This document shows positions 7,625-16,916 of a stretch of 64,000 nt of DNA, piece after piece. The DNA comes from Saccharospirillum sp. MSK14-1 (GTDB taxonomy: Bacteria; Pseudomonadota; Gammaproteobacteria; Pseudomonadales; Natronospirillaceae): assembly GCF_003054965.1 (NCBI RefSeq), contig NZ_MIES01000026.1, positions 992,001-1,056,000 on the forward strand, in the 5' to 3' direction. The position numbers were made by a program, and so were the translations under genes. Position 1 is the first letter of the stretch. Each line of letters opens with the position of its first letter. Below the pieces are notes generated by a model. The model was not told the origin of the DNA and searched no databases. It worked only from the letters and a program-made list of their open reading frames with translations.

Positions 7625-10507
7625 ATGCTGCATATTTATGACCCGGGCACCCGTACCGATCGCGATATGGGCACGCCGCCGCCGGTGGCAACCGGTCAGA
7701 GCGTTGCGCTCACCATCGATGGGCAAACGATATCGGTGCCCGAAGGCACTTCAGTGATGCGCGCGGCGGCCATCGCCGGCATTCAGATTCCCAAACTCTG
7801 CGCCACCGATAACCTCGACGCTTTCGGGTCGTGCCGATTGTGCGCGGTGGAAATAGAAGGCTGGCGCGGCTTACCCGCGTCGTGCACCACGCCGGTGGCC
7901 GAGGGCATGAGCGTCACCACCCAGAACGAGCGCATCGCCAAACTGCGTCGCAACGTGATGGAACTCTATATCTCCGATCACCCGCTGGATTGCCTGACCT
8001 GCAGCGCCAATGGCGATTGCGAATTGCAGGATATGGCCGGGGCGGTTGGCCTGCGCGAAGTGCGTTATGGCTATGAAGGCGACAATCATCTCGATGCGGC
8101 CAAAGACACCAGCAACCCCTATTTCACTTTCGATGCCAGCAAATGCATCGTCTGTTCGCGCTGCGTGCGCGCCTGTGAAGAAGTGCAGGGCACCTTCGCG
8201 CTGACCATCGATGGCCGCGGTTTCGACTCGCACGTCTCTGCCAGTCAAAACGAAGAGTTTATGGATTCCGAATGCGTCTCCTGCGGCGCTTGCGTACAGG
8301 CGTGTCCAACCGCAACGCTGATGGAAAATTCGGTCATTGAACAAGGCCAGCCAGACCGTTCGGTCGTCACCACCTGCGCCTACTGCGGCGTGGGCTGTTC
8401 GTTCAAGGCTGAATTGAAAGGCAATACCGTGGTGCGCATGGTGCCGTTCAAAGATGGCCAGGCAAACCACGGTCATTCGTGTGTGAAAGGTCGTTTTGCG
8501 TTCGGGTATGCGACCCATCCGGACCGTCTGACCACACCGATGATCCGCGATCATATCGATGAACCTTGGCGCCCGGTCAGCTGGAACGATGCCATTCAGT
8601 TCGCCGCCGACCGCATCAAAGCCATCCAGGCCAAACACGGGCGCAACAGCGTGGGCGGCATTACCAGTTCGCGTTGCACCAATGAAGAAGCTTATTTAGT
8701 GCAGAAACTGGTGCGCACCGCCTTTGGCAACAACAACACCGACACCTGCGCGCGCGTCTGCCATTCGCCGACCGGTTATGGATTGAAACAAACCCTGGGC
8801 GAAAGCGCGGGAACTCAGACGTTCGATTCGGTGATGAAAGCCGATTGCATCATTGTGATTGGCGCGAACCCGACCGACGCCCATCCGGTGTTCGGTTCGC
8901 AATTGCGTCGTCGTCTGCGCCAGGGCGCGCAATTAATTGTCGCCGATCCACGCGCTATTGATTTGCTGAAAACTCCGCACGGCACCGAAGGTTTGCATTT
9001 GCCGTTGCGGCCGGGCACCAACGTCGCTTTGGTGAACGCCCTGGCGCACGTGGTGGTCAGTGAAGGGTTGGAAGATCGCGGCTTTATTGCTGAGCGTTGC
9101 GATGCCGATGAATACGCTGCGTGGAACGCTTTTATCCGCGAAGCACGCCATTCACCGGAAGCGACCGAAAGCATCACCGGCGTGCCAGCCGAGCGCGTGC
9201 GTGAAGCCGCGCGGCGCTATGCCAAAGCCGGTAATGGTGCCATCTATTATGGTTTGGGTGTGACCGAACACAGCCAGGGTTCGACCATGGTGATGGGCAT
9301 TGCCAACCTGGCGCTGGCGACCGGCAACATTGGTCGCGAAGGCGTTGGCGTGAACCCATTGCGCGGTCAGAACAATGTGCAGGGCAGTTGCGACATGGGC
9401 AGTTTCCCGCATGAATTGCCGGGTTATCAGCATGTGTCGCAAGACGATTCGCGTCAGCGGTTTGAAGCCGCCTGGGGCGTTGCCATCGACCACGAGCCCG
9501 GCTTGCGCATTCCTAACATGTTCGACGCCGCCATCGATGGCAGTTTTAAGGGGCTATATGTTCAGGGCGAAGACATCGCTCAATCCGACCCCAATACCCA
9601 GCATGTTGAGCAGGCGCTCGGTTCACTCGAATGTCTGATCGTGCAGGATATTTTCCTGAACGAGACCGCCAAGTTTGCGCACGTTTTATTGCCCGGCTCG
9701 TCCTTCCTGGAAAAAGACGGCACCTTCACCAATGCGGAGCGGCGCATCAACCGCGTGCGCAAAGTGATGCCACCACTGGCCGGTAAAGGTGACTGGGAAA
9801 TTACCCAGGATCTGGCCAATGCGCTGGGCTATGACATGGCGTATCAGCATCCGCAAGACATCATGGCCGAAATTGCCAGCCTGACGCCGAGTTTTAAAAA
9901 CGTCACTTACCAAAAGCTCGACGAATTGGGCAGCATTCAATGGCCATGCAATGACGACCATCCGAGCGGCACGCCGATCATGCACGAGCAGGATTTTCCC
10001 ATCGGCAAAGGTCGCTTTGTGGTTACCGATTATGTACCAACGACCGAACGCACTAACCGCCGTTTTCCGTTGTTGCTGACCACCGGTCGTATTCTCAGCC
10101 AATACAACGTTGGCGCTCAGACCCGACGCACCGAAAACCAAAACTGGCACGATCAGGACTGGTTCGAGATTCATCCGCACGACGCCACTGAGCGGGGCAT
10201 TAACGACGGCGACTGGGTCGGCATTACCAGCCGCAGCGGCAACACCGTGCTGCAAGCCAAAGTCAGTGAGCGCATGCAACCGGGTGTGGTGTACACCACC
10301 TTCCACCACCCGGTCAGCGGTGCCAACGTGATCACCACCGATAACTCCGACTGGGCCACCAACTGCCCGGAATACAAAGTCACGGCGGTGCAGTGTGAGA
10401 AGGTAGCCAACCCCAGTGCCTGGCAGCAACGGCATCGCGAACACCATAAAAAACAGTGGGGTTTTTTGAAAACGGCTGTTGAGACCGACACGGCCGCTGT
10501 GAAATAA
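7625..10507 (+). CDS. fdsA: NAD-dependent formate dehydrogenase, alpha subunit (molybdenum catalytic subunit)
   Basis: A 960-residue catalytic subunit. In order it has a [2Fe-2S] ferredoxin domain (LCATDNLDAFGSCRLC), a His-Cys3 [4Fe-4S] site (HPLDCLTCSANGDC), two ferredoxin-type [4Fe-4S] clusters (CIVCSRCVRACEE, CVSCGACVQACP), the proximal cluster of the molybdopterin domain (CAYCGVGC), the bis-MGD core and the C-terminal molydopterin dinucleotide-binding domain (about residues 800-920). The Mo ligand is cysteine (Cys379 in ARVCHSPTGYGL), not selenocysteine, and the neighbouring His is present. It oxidises formate to CO2 and passes electrons through FdsG/FdsB to NAD in the cytoplasm. ATG 7625 follows the fdsB stop by 2 bases, with AGGAGG in the fdsB end. 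Confidence 0.95.
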   Translation: MLHIYDPGTRTDRDMGTPPPVATGQSVALTIDGQTISVPEGTSVMRAAAIAGIQIPKLCATDNLDAFGSCRLCAVEIEGWRGLPASCTTPVAEGMSVTTQNERIAKLRRNVMELYISDHPLDCLTCSANGDCELQDMAGAVGLREVRYGYEGDNHLDAAKDTSNPYFTFDASKCIVCSRCVRACEEVQGTFALTIDGRGFDSHVSASQNEEFMDSECVSCGACVQACPTATLMENSVIEQGQPDRSVVTTCAYCGVGCSFKAELKGNTVVRMVPFKDGQANHGHSCVKGRFAFGYATHPDRLTTPMIRDHIDEPWRPVSWNDAIQFAADRIKAIQAKHGRNSVGGITSSRCTNEEAYLVQKLVRTAFGNNNTDTCARVCHSPTGYGLKQTLGESAGTQTFDSVMKADCIIVIGANPTDAHPVFGSQLRRRLRQGAQLIVADPRAIDLLKTPHGTEGLHLPLRPGTNVALVNALAHVVVSEGLEDRGFIAERCDADEYAAWNAFIREARHSPEATESITGVPAERVREAARRYAKAGNGAIYYGLGVTEHSQGSTMVMGIANLALATGNIGREGVGVNPLRGQNNVQGSCDMGSFPHELPGYQHVSQDDSRQRFEAAWGVAIDHEPGLRIPNMFDAAIDGSFKGLYVQGEDIAQSDPNTQHVEQALGSLECLIVQDIFLNETAKFAHVLLPGSSFLEKDGTFTNAERRINRVRKVMPPLAGKGDWEITQDLANALGYDMAYQHPQDIMAEIASLTPSFKNVTYQKLDELGSIQWPCNDDHPSGTPIMHEQDFPIGKGRFVVTDYVPTTERTNRRFPLLLTTGRILSQYNVGAQTRRTENQNWHDQDWFEIHPHDATERGINDGDWVGITSRSGNTVLQAKVSERMQPGVVYTTFHHPVSGANVITTDNSDWATNCPEYKVTAVQCEKVANPSAWQQRHREHHKKQWGFLKTAVETDTAAVK

Positions 10508-10509
10508 CG

Positions 10510-11328
10510 ATGGCGATTAAAGCTCTGAAAGAGACCGGCCACAGCGGCTATCGCATTGCGAAGGTCGCGGTGCGACGACGCGGTCAAACAGGCTGGCAGG
10601 AAACGCAGCAAGACGACAGCCTGGCCGAAGAGCTGCCCGTGGCGTTTAGTTACAACGGCCAGACGCACGCCGTGATGATGGCAACCCCGACCGATCTGGA
10701 AAACTTCGCGCTCGGGTTCAGCCTGAGCGAGGGCATTATCGAGCACACCAGCGAGCTCTATGATTTGAACATTGTTGATCATGGCGAACGCGGTATTGAA
10801 CTCGACTTGCGCATTCATGGCACGCGTCTGGATGCATTAAAACAGCAGCGCCGAACGATGGCCGGGCCCAGTGGCTGTGGTTTGTGTGGTAAGGACTCGC
10901 TGGATCAGGTGATGCGCGATCTGCCGCAGGTAACTCCCAGGTCGTTACCGTCTGCTGAGGCGGTTGAAACTGCGTTAACTCAATTGCAATCGTATCAGCC
11001 GTTGCAGCAACTGACCGGTGCGATACACGCCGCCGCCTGGTGTGATGAGGCCGGACACATTCAGCAGGTGCGCGAAGACGTCGGTCGTCACAATGCGCTG
11101 GATAAATTATTGGGTGCGATTTACAGCGAAACCCTGAGCACCGACAGCGGGTTTTTATTGCTGTCGAGCCGCGCCAGTTTTGAATTAATTGCCAAAGCCG
11201 CACAGTGCGATTTGGGGGCCATGGTGACCGTCAGTGGCGCATCGAATTTGGCGGCGCAACAGGCAAAACGCTACGGCATCCGCTTGGTTGGTTTTGCCCG
11301 CGACGGGCGTCACCTGGTGTATTGCTGA
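10510..11328 (+). CDS. fdhD: Formate dehydrogenase accessory sulfurtransferase FdhD (FdsC)
   Basis: A 272-residue FdhD/FdsC protein needed to sulfurate the molybdenum cofactor before insertion into FdsA. The CxxC-type motif is at SGCGLCGKDS (Cys123 and Cys126). Other family blocks are ENFALGFSLSEGII, REDVGRHNALDKLLG and the C-terminal GASNLAAQQAKRYGIRLVGF. It starts 2 bases after fdsA and precedes fdsD, the usual fdsGBACD order. In Rhodobacter-type operons the same gene is called fdsC. Confidence 0.93.
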   Translation: MAIKALKETGHSGYRIAKVAVRRRGQTGWQETQQDDSLAEELPVAFSYNGQTHAVMMATPTDLENFALGFSLSEGIIEHTSELYDLNIVDHGERGIELDLRIHGTRLDALKQQRRTMAGPSGCGLCGKDSLDQVMRDLPQVTPRSLPSAEAVETALTQLQSYQPLQQLTGAIHAAAWCDEAGHIQQVREDVGRHNALDKLLGAIYSETLSTDSGFLLLSSRASFELIAKAAQCDLGAMVTVSGASNLAAQQAKRYGIRLVGFARDGRHLVYC

Positions 11329-11362
11329 TGCAACAGCGTCGGTTTTAAAGCGAGTAAATTGT

Positions 11363-11575
11363 ATGAGTCATCGCACCCAGAATTTGATCAAGATGATCAA
11401 TCAGATCGCCGATCACACACCCTTGAAAGACGGCGACGAAAAAGCCGCCGAGGTGGTGGCCGCACACATCCAGAAATTTTGGGCACAACCGATGCGGGCG
11501 GATATCAAACATTACCTGGAAACCGATGGCAGCGAATTAAATGTGTTGGCGGCTAAAGCGGTGCGCTTGTTATAA
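11363..11575 (+). CDS. fdsD: Formate dehydrogenase delta subunit
   Basis: A 70-residue FdsD protein. It is all-helical in appearance, with NLIKMINQIADHT near the start, the conserved-looking block EKAAEVVAAHIQKFWAQPMR and a terminal LAAKAVRLL. In characterised systems this small subunit supports assembly or stability of the FdsGBA complex. The start ATG 11363 gives the normal family length; an open frame extends upstream into the fdhD end but has no similarity. Its last 6 bases overlap the convergent mobA stop. Confidence 0.88.
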   Translation: MSHRTQNLIKMINQIADHTPLKDGDEKAAEVVAAHIQKFWAQPMRADIKHYLETDGSELNVLAAKAVRLL

Positions 11576-12136
11576 CGGTTGCTCTTTCAAAGCCTGTAAA
11601 AATGCCTGCCAATCTTCCGGTGTATTCACATTGAGTTGTTCATCGTCACTGAGCGACGCTTCCAGCCAATAACCGTCAAAGGTGGTCATTAACGCGCGAA
11701 TCGATCTGGGCCCGTCCGACTGACTGAGCCAGGTTTCCAGCGTCTCGGTAATCCGCTCTGTGGCCGGTACGGCCAGTGGTAAAGGTGACCCCTGAAATGC
11801 CACCGGTACGCCTTTATCAGCAACGCACACCGCCAACTGACGCAACCGTCCAACCGGCAGGTTGGGCATGTCGACTGGCATCAGCAGCCAGAACTCAACG
11901 TTTGGCTGTTGTCGCAACGCACTGTGTAACCCGGCCAAAGGCCCTTGAAAATCGGGCCACTGATCCACGATGCCATCCGGCCCGCTGTGCCAGATCGGCA
12001 AATCCAGAGCGCGCAAGCGTTGGCGTTGCCAGTTCAGTAAGGTCGTGCCGGCTATCGCTAGCTGGGCTTTATCGCTGCCCATGCGGCGACTGCGGCCACC
12101 GGCGAGTAGCAATAGAGCGCCTGTCTTAATGTTCAC
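11570..12136 (-). CDS. mobA: Molybdenum cofactor guanylyltransferase MobA
   Basis: A 188-residue nucleotidyltransferase that attaches GMP to molybdopterin to make the MGD cofactor used by FdsA. The N-terminal LLLAGGRSRRMGSDKAQL is the classical GTP-binding signature; GPLAGLHSAL and the DMPNLP metal-site motif (MPVDMPNLP, about residues 86-94) follow, and VNTPEDW lies near the C-terminus. The start is GTG 12136; the nearby ATG at about 12148 is in another frame and soon terminates. The gene is convergent with fdsD and overlaps it by 6 bases, so a cofactor gene sits immediately beside its client enzyme. Confidence 0.92.
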   Translation of the reverse strand: MNIKTGALLLLAGGRSRRMGSDKAQLAIAGTTLLNWQRQRLRALDLPIWHSGPDGIVDQWPDFQGPLAGLHSALRQQPNVEFWLLMPVDMPNLPVGRLRQLAVCVADKGVPVAFQGSPLPLAVPATERITETLETWLSQSDGPRSIRALMTTFDGYWLEASLSDDEQLNVNTPEDWQAFLQALKEQPL

Positions 12137-12240
12137 GGCGTTGGCTCATTTCAATGGCGTTATTGGTTTGAAAATTACCGTTTGGTATGCCCTTCAACAC
12201 CGGTGGGAGTTTGCTTTAAATTCAGTCTGTCTGGAAGCCG

Positions 12241-12252
12241 CTGAGCGCTCAG
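12241..12252. promoter_or_regulatory. Perfect 12-bp palindrome upstream of mobA and the 12343 gene
   Basis: CTGAGCGCTCAG lies in the spacer between divergent mobA and the small membrane protein gene. It could be an operator. No regulator is adjacent and short palindromes occur by chance. Confidence 0.25.
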
Positions 12253-12342
12253 TGCCATTAAAAAATGAATGCTAACGCTGGTATGAATGAGCGGAGGCGG
12301 TAAGGTACTGGTGGGCGCTTGAATAATAGGGATGTCGACAGC

Positions 12343-12678
12343 ATGGGCCGAGATCGTTTATCGAACAGTGACCCTCAAACGGCGATATGGCAACGAGGCG
12401 GGGTGCATTTTCTGATCCAGTTGCCGCCCACCTTTTACGTACTGTTCGTCACCTTGCCGTTTTCACACTTGCTCAGCGTCGTTCTGTTTTTGCTGGGTCT
12501 GTTTTTCTTTAATGCTCTCTACGTCGTGGTCCTTATAGAACGTCCAGGCGTCTTTAAAGAATATAGAAATGCACGATTGCTGGTGACGTATATCGTTATC
12601 GCCACCGCTATCTTGCTGCTTATCACCTGTGCACTGTGGCTGGCTGCTGTTGTGTGTAAATCGTCGGGGGCATTATGA
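12343..12678 (+). CDS. Small membrane protein of unknown function
   Basis: A 111-residue protein from ATG 12343 (an in-frame TTG at 12319 is possible but poorly placed). After a polar N-terminus (MGRDRLSNSDPQT) there are hydrophobic segments at about residues 23-45, 45-60 and 77-105, so two or three membrane passes. I recognise no family. Its stop overlaps the next gene's start (ATGA at 12675-12678), and the next protein is exported, so the two probably function together at the envelope. Confidence 0.65.
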   Translation: MGRDRLSNSDPQTAIWQRGGVHFLIQLPPTFYVLFVTLPFSHLLSVVLFLLGLFFFNALYVVVLIERPGVFKEYRNARLLVTYIVIATAILLLITCALWLAAVVCKSSGAL

Positions 12679-13184
12679 CAAGACGCTATAGAATAATTGG
12701 CAAAGTGGGGTTGTTGGCGCTGTTGATCGCACTGGCAGGGCCGGTACTGACCTACGCCAGTGATGACACCGCGCTGGTCAGGGCAGCGATAGAGCACTAC
12801 GCCGCTGCGGTTCGAACGCACGATGTTGATGCCATCATGGCCCTGGTGCCAGAACGCGGGTTGTCAGACGCCGATCAATACATTGCTAAGGAAAGAATTG
12901 ATTCGGCCCTGCAGGATGAGACGTCTTATTTGTCTCGAAACCTCTTTGCACGTGACCCCATAGAGTGTCGGCAAACGGGTGGTTTTGCGCCGGCTTCCGA
13001 TGCAACTTACTTCGATCATCTGGACGATTTCAGCCAGATTAAAGTCACTCAACACGATGTCTTTGACTTTTACTCGATCGCCTTTCCGCGGCTGATGGTC
13101 GAGGGCTGTGAAATATGGCGCTTCTACACGGCGATCTTTGTTGAGGACGGTCGCGCCTATTTCCACAGCTATTTTGCCCGCTAG
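12675..13184 (+). CDS. Exported protein of unknown function, NTF2-like fold suspected
   Basis: A 169-residue protein with a clear signal peptide (MTRRYRIIGKVGLLALLIALAGPVLTYA-SDD). The mature N-terminus reads VRAAIEHYAAAVRTHDVDAI, the helix that typically opens NTF2/SnoaL-like cone folds, and it ends in strands with aromatic residues (FYTAIFVEDGRAYFHSYF), also in keeping with that fold. Two cysteines (in PIECRQT and VEGCEIW) could pair in the periplasm. It is translationally coupled to the membrane protein upstream. The fold assignment is inference; I know of no function. Confidence 0.6.
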   Translation: MTRRYRIIGKVGLLALLIALAGPVLTYASDDTALVRAAIEHYAAAVRTHDVDAIMALVPERGLSDADQYIAKERIDSALQDETSYLSRNLFARDPIECRQTGGFAPASDATYFDHLDDFSQIKVTQHDVFDFYSIAFPRLMVEGCEIWRFYTAIFVEDGRAYFHSYFAR

Positions 13185-13301
13185 GGCGGCCATAGCGCCG
13201 TTCCCGATTGTCATAACTCCCTGAAATTGCGACACTTCTGCCTGAATTGCCGGGCGGGGCCCTGTTGGCCGCCCCGGGCTCTTGTCTTCTGAGGCGCGTG
13301 A

Positions 13302-15545
13302 ATGACCGATCAAAGCACCGAATACACTGAAACCCTCTCGTTAAGCCAGTTCACCGAGAAGGCGTATCTGGACTATTCCATGTACGTCATTCTGGATCGG
13401 GCATTGCCGAACATCGGCGATGGTCTGAAACCGGTGCAGCGGCGCATTGTCTATGCAATGAGCGAGCTGGGCCTGCGTGCCTCGGCCAAGTATAAGAAGT
13501 CGGCGCGGACCGTCGGTGATGTGCTGGGTAAATACCATCCGCACGGCGACAGCGCCTGTTACGAAGCCATGGTGCTGATGGCGCAGTCGTTCTCTTACCG
13601 GTATCCGTTGGTGGACGGCCAGGGTAACTGGGGTTCGCCGGACGATCCCAAATCGTTCGCTGCCATGCGTTATACCGAATCGCGTCTGCACGCCCACGCG
13701 GCGTTGCTGCTCGAGGAACTCGGCCAGGGCACGGTCGATTGGGTGCCGAACTTCGATGGCACCATGGAAGAACCGGCGGTGCTGCCTGCGCGGTTGCCGC
13801 ACATTCTGCTCAATGGCACCACCGGTATTGCGGTGGGTATGGCCACCGACATTCCGCCGCACAACATTCGCGAAGTGGCTGCGGCCTGTGTGCACCTGCT
13901 CGATGAGCCAAAAGCCTCGGTGCAGGATTTGATGCTGCACATCAAAGGCCCGGATTTCCCCACCGGTGGCGAGCTGATCAGCCCGCGCGAAGACATTCGC
14001 AAAATCTACGAAGGCGGTCGTGGCACGGTGAAGATGCGCGCCCGCTATCAGGTTGAAAACGGCGATATCGTCATTCATGAACTGCCGTACCAGGTGTCCG
14101 GTTCCAAGGTGATCGAGCAGATCGCCCAGCAGATGCAGAACAAAAAGCTGCCGATGGTCTCGGATTTGCGCGATGAGTCGGACCACGAAAATCCGACGCG
14201 TCTGGTCATCGAGCCGCGCTCGAATCGCATCGATGTCGATGATCTGATGAACCATCTGTTCGCCACCACCGACCTGGAAAAAACCATCCGCATCAACCTG
14301 AATATGATCGGCATCGATGGCCGGCCTCAGGTGAAATCGCTCGACCACATTCTGCGTGAGTGGCTGGAGTTCCGCACCACCACGGTGACGCGTCGTCTGC
14401 AGCACCGGCTCGATAAAATTCTGGCTCGGTTGCACATTCTTGATGGTTTGTTGATCGCTTATCTGAACATCGATGAAGTGATTCACATCATCCGCACCGA
14501 AGACGAGCCTAAGCAGGAAATGATCAAGCGTTTTGGTCTGAGCGAAATTCAGGCCGAAGCGATTCTGGAAATCCGCTTGCGCCAGTTGGCGAAGCTGGAA
14601 GAAATTAAAATTCGCGGTGAGCAGGATGAGCTGTCGGCCGAGCGTGATCGCATTGAGAAAACGCTGGGCTCCAAGGCGCGTCTGCGCACGCTGATTAAGA
14701 AAGAAATCCTCGCCGATGCCGACCAGTTTGGCGACGACCGCCGCACCCGCCTGATTGTGCGCGAAGAGGCCCAGGCCTTTAACGAAAATCAGATTCTGCC
14801 GTCTGAACCGGTCACCGTCGTGCTGTCGAAAAAAGGCTGGATTCGCGCCGCCAAAGGCCACGATATTGATCCGCAAGGCCTGAGCTACAAAGCCGGTGAT
14901 GGTTTCGCCTTTGCCGGCCCGGGTAAGAGCAATCAGCCGACTGTGCTGCTCGATTCCACTGGCCGCACCTACACTTTGCCAACGCATACGCTGCCGTCGG
15001 CGCGCGGTCAGGGTGAACCGATTTCCAAGACGGTCAACCCGCCGCCGGGCGCCGAAATGAAAGGTTTGCTGATTGGTGAACCCGACAATCAATATCTGCT
15101 CGCGTCAGACGCAGGCTATGGTTTTGTGGGCAAACTGAGCGATCTGACCGGTAACAAGAAAGCCGGTAAAGCCGTGCTGACCTTGCCAGCCAACGCTCAG
15201 GTGTTGCCACCGTCGCCGATTGCTCAGTTGGCCAGCGACTACCTGGCGGCCGTCACCAACGAAGGCCGCTTGCTGGTGTTCCCGGTGCGTGACTTGCCGG
15301 AACTGGCTAAGGGCAAAGGCAACAAAATCATCAATGTGCCGGCCTCGCGTGCGGCTGAGCATGAAGAATATATGGTGTCGGTGGTGGTGCTCGGCGCCGA
15401 TGACACCCTGGTCGTCCACTCGGGCAAACGCAAACTGAAACTCAAAGGTGCGGATCTTGAGCACTATCTGGGTGAGCGCGGTCGCCGGGGGAATAAGTTG
15501 CCGCGCGGGTTCCAGAGCGTGGCGAGTATGGATGTCGAACGCTAA
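13302..15545 (+). CDS. parC: DNA topoisomerase IV subunit A
   Basis: A 747-residue ParC that cuts and rejoins DNA for decatenation with ParE. The winged-helix/tower core includes [34 protein letters not shown], and the active-site tyrosine in [10 protein letters not shown] (Tyr124). The quinolone-determining positions are Ser84 and Glu88, the drug-susceptible wild-type residues. The long coiled-coil region (about 370-490) and C-terminal pinwheel repeats (about 500-740) are present. Length is normal for gammaproteobacteria. parE is not adjacent in this window. The start is ATG 13302 with TGAGG upstream. Confidence 0.95.
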   Translation: MTDQSTEYTETLSLSQFTEKAYLDYSMYVILDRALPNIGDGLKPVQRRIVYAMSELGLRASAKYKKSARTVGDVLGKYHPHGDSACYEAMVLMAQSFSYRYPLVDGQGNWGSPDDPKSFAAMRYTESRLHAHAALLLEELGQGTVDWVPNFDGTMEEPAVLPARLPHILLNGTTGIAVGMATDIPPHNIREVAAACVHLLDEPKASVQDLMLHIKGPDFPTGGELISPREDIRKIYEGGRGTVKMRARYQVENGDIVIHELPYQVSGSKVIEQIAQQMQNKKLPMVSDLRDESDHENPTRLVIEPRSNRIDVDDLMNHLFATTDLEKTIRINLNMIGIDGRPQVKSLDHILREWLEFRTTTVTRRLQHRLDKILARLHILDGLLIAYLNIDEVIHIIRTEDEPKQEMIKRFGLSEIQAEAILEIRLRQLAKLEEIKIRGEQDELSAERDRIEKTLGSKARLRTLIKKEILADADQFGDDRRTRLIVREEAQAFNENQILPSEPVTVVLSKKGWIRAAKGHDIDPQGLSYKAGDGFAFAGPGKSNQPTVLLDSTGRTYTLPTHTLPSARGQGEPISKTVNPPPGAEMKGLLIGEPDNQYLLASDAGYGFVGKLSDLTGNKKAGKAVLTLPANAQVLPPSPIAQLASDYLAAVTNEGRLLVFPVRDLPELAKGKGNKIINVPASRAAEHEEYMVSVVVLGADDTLVVHSGKRKLKLKGADLEHYLGERGRRGNKLPRGFQSVASMDVER

Positions 15546-15611
15546 GCTGAACGGGTGTCGCCCACGCGGTGCCCTCTAATTAGGCCGTCTTAACAGCATG
15601 GAGAAGGCGCA

Positions 15612-15884
15612 ATGAGCCTGGACAGTCAGATTGCCAATTATTATGAAAAACTGGTGGTAGAAGACCTGCTGAAGCGCCCGGAAGCGCGTTCGCTCGATGA
15701 AGATACATTGGCCGATATAGCCTGTTTGGCGCTCAGTAATTTGCCCGCGCGCTATTATCGCCATTCGGTGGATATGGCGTTTTTCCTGACCGTCAGCGCG
15801 TTGGCGAAGATGGAAGACGAAACCCGCGCTGCGGTCAGCGATGCGCTGAATCGGGTGACCAGCGGCAGCCGGGACGCCGATTAA
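15612..15884 (+). CDS. ComFB-family protein
   Basis: A 90-residue protein of the late-competence ComFB family. The family core is visible: NYYEKLVVEDLLKRPE, the acidic DEDTLADIACLALSNLPARY, and YYRHSVDMAFFLT. GGAG sits 8 bases before ATG 15612. ComFB proteins are small dimeric cytoplasmic proteins; some relatives bind cyclic dinucleotides, so a signalling role is possible but not shown here. The last 4 bases overlap the stop of the convergent LysR gene. Confidence 0.8.
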   Translation: MSLDSQIANYYEKLVVEDLLKRPEARSLDEDTLADIACLALSNLPARYYRHSVDMAFFLTVSALAKMEDETRAAVSDALNRVTSGSRDAD

Positions 15885-16786
15885 CGCAACTGCTCATCGC
15901 ACTGGTCGGGCATTCGCTCGGCCAGAAAATCAATAAAGGTCCGCACCTTGGACGACAGCAAACGCCGACTGGTGTAGACCGCATACAACTGGCCCGGTGT
16001 GGGTGAGTAAGCGGGCAATACCTCTTCCAGCCGACCGCTTTCCAACTCGCGCCGCGCCATTTCCCGCGGCAACAATGCCAAGCCCATGCCCGCCTGAGCG
16101 GCCGCCAGCAGAAGGTTTTCGTTGTTGCTGGTCAGTACCGGTTGTAACGGCGCCTTCACCTGACCTTCCGGCCCTTCCAGACTCCAAACGTCGCTTTGTT
16201 TGACCAATGAATAGGTCAGCGCATCGTGCTCGCTCAGTTGCTCGGCGTTGTTTGGGCGGCCGCGTTGGTCGAGATAACCCGGCGCGCCGACCAGCGTAAA
16301 GCCCAGCGTCGTTAAGGGTCGGGCAATCAGGTTGGGGCTTAAGTCATTGCTGGCGCGCAATGCCAGATCGAAGCCTTCTTCGACGATGTCGCTGAAGCGA
16401 CCGCTGATGTCCAGATCAAAGGTCACTTCCGGGTACTGTCGTCGGTAATCCGCCAGCAGGCTGGTGAAACGCGTATTGGCCAGCCAGATGGGCGCGGTCA
16501 GTCGGATCGTGCCACTGGGTGTCACTGCTGAGCGACTGACGATGGCGTCCATTTCATCGAGGTCTTCCAGCAGCGTCTGACAGCGTTCGTAGTACAGCCG
16601 GCCCGACTCAGTCAGGCTCAGATGACGACTGTTGCGGTTCAGCAAGCGCGCGTTCAAGCGCTGTTCCAGATGCATGACGTGCTTGCTCGCCATCGCTTTC
16701 GACAGCCCCATTTGCCGTGCGGCCGCGGCATAGGTGCCGGCTTCGACCACGTTGGCGAAGACTTTCATGCTGGTCAGGGTATCCAT
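15881..16786 (-). CDS. LysR-family transcriptional regulator
   Basis: A 301-residue LysR regulator. The N-terminal winged helix-turn-helix (VVEAGTYAAAARQMGLSKAM, about residues 13-32, then HLEQRLNARLLNRNSRHLSLT) is of the CrgA/AaeR-like subgroup, and the effector-binding domain covers about residues 90-295. It is transcribed divergently from an FMN reductase gene 130 bp away, the usual arrangement for a LysR protein and its target. The effector is unknown. A palindrome lies directly upstream of its start. Confidence 0.88.
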   Translation of the reverse strand: MDTLTSMKVFANVVEAGTYAAAARQMGLSKAMASKHVMHLEQRLNARLLNRNSRHLSLTESGRLYYERCQTLLEDLDEMDAIVSRSAVTPSGTIRLTAPIWLANTRFTSLLADYRRQYPEVTFDLDISGRFSDIVEEGFDLALRASNDLSPNLIARPLTTLGFTLVGAPGYLDQRGRPNNAEQLSEHDALTYSLVKQSDVWSLEGPEGQVKAPLQPVLTSNNENLLLAAAQAGMGLALLPREMARRELESGRLEEVLPAYSPTPGQLYAVYTSRRLLSSKVRTFIDFLAERMPDQCDEQLR

Positions 16787-16791
16787 AAAGG

Positions 16792-16806
16792 TTTCCTGTC
16801 AGGAAA
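16792..16806. promoter_or_regulatory. Palindrome overlapping the LysR ribosome site
   Basis: TTTCCTG-T-CAGGAAA is a perfect 7-base inverted repeat with the T-N11-A form of a LysR box. On the minus strand the right arm supplies the ribosome-binding AGGAAA 5 bases before the lysR-type ATG. It may be an autoregulatory operator, or a hairpin hiding that site. Confidence 0.45.
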
Positions 16807-16916
16807 TATTGCGTACATTTTAGTGGTATTGATTGCTTTCTGGTAGCCGTCATATTGGCGAGCATCGAAACGATTAACTGGGCAACGCCAACCCTAGGCG
16901 GGCCAAAAGGAGCGTA

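Noticed and set aside
8750-8770. Selenocysteine in the formate dehydrogenase
   Set aside because: The Mo-ligand codon at 8759-8761 is TGC (Cys), and no in-frame TGA or SECIS-like hairpin is needed.
13341-15092. A 583-codon open frame antisense to parC
   Set aside because: It mirrors parC codon bias in a GC-rich genome, has no family similarity or ribosome site, and lies fully inside an unmistakable parC. The same applies to long antisense frames over fdhA (4098-5267), gtsA (22748-23800) and fdsB (6243-7286).
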